Shown here: positions 7,104-8,929 of the stretch, one piece after another
How positions within the stretch are numbered: the stretch's first letter is position 1
How the letters are laid out: the number at the start of each line of letters is the position of its first letter
Assembly (NCBI GenBank): GCA_021810985.1
Contig: JAJZQA010000087.1
Span: 1-8,929 of the forward strand
Length of the DNA: 8,929 nt
Direction of reading: 5' to 3'
Origin: Deltaproteobacteria bacterium
Lineage (GTDB): Bacteria > Desulfobacterota > Desulfuromonadia > Geobacterales > Geobacteraceae
Notes under the pieces: model-generated
The model's input: only the letters and a program-made list of their open reading frames with translations
Databases searched by the model: none
What the model was told of the DNA's origin: nothing
Made by a program: the position numbers and the translations under genes

Positions 7104-7232
7104 TTATACCGATTCCAGATCAAGGATGATCTCAAGGCGGCGAGAATTGAGGCGGCGAGGCGTACTGAAGAGTACGTTGAGCAGCCGAAGACGAGCCAAC
7201 GCAGAGAGGGCCTTGATATGGAATTGGAATTA
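7104..7232. repeat. 129-bp symmetric inverted-repeat element directly upstream of uppP
   Basis: The 22-bp ends, 7104-7125 (TTATACCGATTCCAGATCAAGG) in part and 7211-7232 (CCTTGATATGGAATTGG and five more bases), are inverted repeats matching at 18 of 22 positions, the inner 17 at 15. Exactly central is a 6-bp stem CGTACT-GAAG-AGTACG (7161-7176). The left half also holds a 10-bp direct repeat AGGCGGCGAG at 7135-7144 and 7150-7159. This layout, symmetric ends around a central hairpin with no convincing ORF, suits a non-autonomous intergenic repeat. It ends one base before the uppP Shine-Dalgarno (AGGAG, 7234-7238). Confidence 0.65.
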
Positions 7233-7243
7233 CAGGAGAATGT

Positions 7244-8008
7244 GTGACAGGATTTGAAGCAGGCATCTTAGGTATTGTTGAAGGGTTGACGGAATTTCTC
7301 CCGGTTTCCTCCACCGGACACCTGATCCTCGCTTCGGAACTGCTCAATCTGCCGCAGACCGAGGCGCATAAGGCCTTCGAGGTGGCAATCCAGCTGGGTG
7401 CGATCCTGGCGGTGGCCTGCCTTTACTGGTGCAAGCTCATAGCCCGCTCCGATCTGCTGCTGAAACTGGCGGTCGGTTTTCTGCCGACCGGCATCATCGG
7501 CCTGACGCTTTACAAACTGGTCAAGAACCTCTTCGATCCCTCGGTGGTCAGCATATCGCTGATTGTCGGCGGTTTCGCCTTCTTTGCCATGGAATACTAC
7601 CTGCGGAACCATAAACCGTCGGTCCACGACGCCGGCGACGTCAGCTACCGTGGCGCATTCACCATCGGCCTGGTACAGTGCCTTTCAATGGTCCCCGGGG
7701 TATCCCGCTCCGGAGCGACCATCATCGGCGGGCTGCTCTGCGGCATGAGCCGCACCGCCGCTGCCGAATTTTCCTTTCTGCTGGCCCTGCCCACGATGCT
7801 TGCCGCAACCTGCTACGATGTCTACAAAAACGCCGCTGCGTTTCAAGGCAGCGATTGGGACAACCTCCTGATCGGCTTCATCGTCTCCTTCATCTTCTCC
7901 ATCATCGGCATCAAGATTCTGATCCGCTTTGTCGCCAACCACACCTTTATTCCCTTTGGAGTTTATCGCATCATTGCCGGGGCGCTGTTTCTGCTGCTGG
8001 CCGTGTGA
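7244..8008 (+). CDS. uppP: Undecaprenyl-diphosphatase UppP (BacA)
   Basis: Integral inner-membrane enzyme that dephosphorylates undecaprenyl diphosphate to the monophosphate lipid carrier used for peptidoglycan and other surface polymers; overexpression of this family gives bacitracin resistance. It has 254 residues, slightly shorter than the 273 of E. coli. Both catalytic signature regions are present: EGLTEFLPVSSTGHL at 13-27 (E13, E17, H26) and PGVSRSGATI at 151-160 (S154, R155, T159). Hydrophobic helices fill the remainder, consistent with the family fold. The start is GTG at 7244, chosen because AGGAG (7234-7238) lies five bases upstream and the E-rich motif falls at the usual distance from the N-terminus. 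It appears monocistronic, with a 338-bp gap to radC. A repeat element abuts its ribosome-binding site. Confidence 0.97.
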   Translation: MTGFEAGILGIVEGLTEFLPVSSTGHLILASELLNLPQTEAHKAFEVAIQLGAILAVACLYWCKLIARSDLLLKLAVGFLPTGIIGLTLYKLVKNLFDPSVVSISLIVGGFAFFAMEYYLRNHKPSVHDAGDVSYRGAFTIGLVQCLSMVPGVSRSGATIIGGLLCGMSRTAAAEFSFLLALPTMLAATCYDVYKNAAAFQGSDWDNLLIGFIVSFIFSIIGIKILIRFVANHTFIPFGVYRIIAGALFLLLAV

Positions 8009-8010
8009 AG

Positions 8011-8252
8011 AAGTTTTTAGTTTTTATTTTTTGGTTAACTACTTGAAAGATGCGTGATGTTGAAGGTGTTACGTGTTGAGTGCCAGGTGTTAGTCGACCG
8101 GAAACTGTTTACTGCTAGTACGGGGCAAGCAGTAAACATATCAGGGTTGTGATGTTTCATTGCCGGAGTAATAACTTTCTTACCGCTTCTGACGCCTGAT
8201 ATCGATCATAATGTTTTCCGACTAAAAACCAAAAACTCAAAACTAAAAACTT
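8011..8252. repeat. 242-bp AT-rich region bounded by 26-bp inverted repeats
   Basis: The left arm (8011-8036, starting AAGTTTTTAGTTTT) and right arm (8227-8252, ending AAAACTAAAAACTT) are inverted repeats with two mismatches in 26. The arms are low-complexity T-rich/A-rich units, so part of the match could come from simple composition. Between them lie GTGTTACGTGTTGAGTGCC and AGGTGTTAG, resembling degraded copies of a short GGTGTTA-like unit. No coding potential is evident. The left arm starts two bases after the uppP stop and its T-rich run might help end uppP transcription. The rest of the 338-bp gap holds the dyad at 8106-8138 and the radC promoter candidate. Confidence 0.55.
8106..8138. 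terminator. Perfect 11-bp hairpin downstream of uppP
   Basis: TGTTTACTGCT (8106-8116) and AGCAGTAAACA (8128-8138) pair perfectly around an 11-nt loop, about 100 bp after the uppP stop. No T-tract follows, so it is a weak intrinsic terminator at best. It could also be a protein-binding dyad or the core of the surrounding repeat element. Confidence 0.35.
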
Positions 8253-8281
8253 TTTTACTTCCTTCCCGCGCAGTTCAATGC

Positions 8282-8309
8282 TAAACAATGTATATTAGCT
8301 AATTATAAT
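8282..8309 (+). promoter_or_regulatory. Candidate sigma70 promoter for radC
   Basis: TAAACA (8282-8287, four of six) is followed after 16 nt by a perfect TATAAT (8304-8309). The start site would be near 8316, about 30 nt before the radC ATG, and GGGGAGGG (8336-8343) serves as the ribosome-binding site. Confidence 0.5.
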
Positions 8310-8346
8310 TTACAACGGCATGATCGTGGCATAAAGGGGAGGGCGT

Positions 8347-8835
8347 ATGGCGGGCGGAATCAAAGCCTGGCCGGAAGACGAACGGCCGCGGGAAAAGATG
8401 CAGAAACAGGGGGCCCAGGCCTTGAGCGACGCGGAACTCCTCGCCCTGGTAATCCGTAGCGGCGACCCGGCAACCAGGCAGAGCGCCGTGGACATCGGGC
8501 GGTTGCTTCTGCAGGAATTCGGCAGCCTGCGCGCCCTCGCCGGAGCGACGGTCGCGGAGCTCTGCCGCATCAAGGGGGCAGGCCCGGCCAAAGCCACCGC
8601 CATCAAGGCCGCTCTCGAAATCGGCGCCCGCCTCAACACCGACCGTTTGAGCCATTGCGAACGCTTCACCTCACCCGAACAGGTCTACCAGCACTTTCAC
8701 TACTCGTTTCGCGACCGCTGCAAGGAGTACTTCGTCGTTCTGCTCCTGGACGGAAAAAACCGGATTATCCGGGAGGTACAGATTTCCGAAGGCTCCCTGA
8801 ATCAGAGCATTGTCGTGCGACATGAAGTCGCATAA
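8347..8835 (+). CDS. radC: RadC (UPF0758/DUF2466) 5' portion, interrupted after codon 156
   Basis: JAB1/MPN-domain protein of the RadC family. Its role is unsettled; the historic DNA-repair name came from a strain whose defect was in another gene. Residues 5-34 (IKAWPEDERPREKM, then ALSDAELLAL) are the usual N-terminus, and a helix-hairpin-helix (IKGAGPAKA, 75-83) follows. The JAB domain begins near FTSPEQVYQHF and continues through LLLDGKNRI and ISEGSLNQSIV. The family then normally reads HPREVF and later an HxHPSGDP...D metal motif. Here, after V156 (codon ending at 8814), the reading becomes VRHEVA and stops at 8833-8835, so the protein is about 70 residues short and lacks the metal ligands. 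The break coincides exactly with a GTGCGAC sequence, so I read this as a 5' exon ending at 8814, followed by an inserted element. If the insert splices, full RadC may be restored. Confidence 0.88.
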   Translation: MAGGIKAWPEDERPREKMQKQGAQALSDAELLALVIRSGDPATRQSAVDIGRLLLQEFGSLRALAGATVAELCRIKGAGPAKATAIKAALEIGARLNTDRLSHCERFTSPEQVYQHFHYSFRDRCKEYFVVLLLDGKNRIIREVQISEGSLNQSIVVRHEVA

Positions 8836-8929
8836 GTGATTGTTTCCCTTACTTAGGTATGAGGAAACCTGTTGTTCTGCCAACAGTAGCCTATCGGCAC
8901 ATGCGCACAAGGAGTAATCCTAGCGTGTG
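8815..8929 (+). mobile_element. Probable 5' end (start of domain I) of a group II intron inserted in radC
   Basis: At the point where radC leaves its family, the sequence begins GTGCGACATGAAGTCGC, matching the GUGYG 5' boundary consensus of group II introns. Right after it, CGAC (8818-8821) and GTCG (8827-8830) pair around ATGAA and are followed by ATAAGTGATTG. The Lactococcus LtrB intron has the same early layout: boundary, tiny stem, then an AAGU stretch. Further small stems follow: GTTTCC (8842-8847) with GGAAAC (8863-8868), and CTGTTG (8869-8874) with CAACAG (8881-8886). Dense stem-loops are expected for domain I. The window ends before any intron-encoded reverse transcriptase, domain V or 3' boundary, so an insertion sequence end cannot be fully excluded. 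Confidence 0.6.

Noticed and set aside
6994..7257. 87- and 60-codon plus-strand frames before uppP
   Set aside because: They run through the inverted-repeat element and over the uppP start, lack ribosome-binding sites, and their sequence is explained by the repeat.
8299..8669. Two minus-strand frames of about 118 codons
   Set aside because: Antisense to the recognisable RadC N-terminus and without family features.
1..8929. CRISPR array, tRNA, rRNA or defence island
   Set aside because: No regularly spaced direct repeats, cloverleaf with CCA-like end or rRNA-like stretch was seen; the genes are housekeeping or envelope functions.

Overview
The window looks like a chromosomal segment of a Gram-negative bacterium. 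The coding DNA is GC-rich, the intergenic DNA is clearly AT-rich, and there is an outer-membrane efflux channel. The gene families and the AT-rich intergenic repeats would suit a Geobacter/Desulfuromonas-like deltaproteobacterium, but that placement is an inference from general resemblance, not from any search.

Layout. (1) Positions 1-4383, minus strand: a tripartite RND efflux operon in the order TolC-family outer-membrane protein (GTG start, 4383-3043), lipoprotein periplasmic adaptor (3046-1979, ATGA overlap with the first gene), then an RND inner-membrane permease (1758 to beyond position 1, so only its first 586 codons are here). A 220-bp gap holding a 177-bp element bounded by 27-bp inverted repeats separates adaptor and permease. 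(2) 4384-4667: a divergent promoter region with candidate sigma70 promoters on both strands. (3) 4668-5162, plus strand: a small DUF2062 membrane protein with a TTG start. A strong hairpin at 5240-5273 separates it from the next, convergent unit. (4) 6904-5293, minus strand: a two-gene phosphate unit, a DUF47/PhoU-like protein followed by a PiT-family phosphate permease, overlapping by 8 nt. (5) 6905-7243: AT-rich divergent spacer, then a 129-bp symmetric inverted-repeat element ending one base before the uppP Shine-Dalgarno. (6) 7244-8008, plus strand: undecaprenyl-diphosphatase UppP. (7) 8009-8346: a 338-bp AT-rich spacer with a second kind of long inverted repeat and an 11-bp perfect dyad. 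(8) 8347 onward, plus strand: radC, which reads normally up to Val156 and then leaves the family exactly where a sequence starting GTGCGAC begins. This fits the 5' end of a group II intron inserted just before the JAMM metal-binding region of RadC.

How the genes relate. The three efflux proteins would form one envelope-spanning pump; the substrate cannot be read from sequence. The DUF47 protein and PiT permease form a low-affinity phosphate uptake unit. UppP recycles the undecaprenyl carrier lipid and releases phosphate. These are housekeeping or envelope genes rather than a single new system. What is most unusual lies between and inside genes: three different inverted-repeat elements in three intergenic gaps, and the probable intron in radC.
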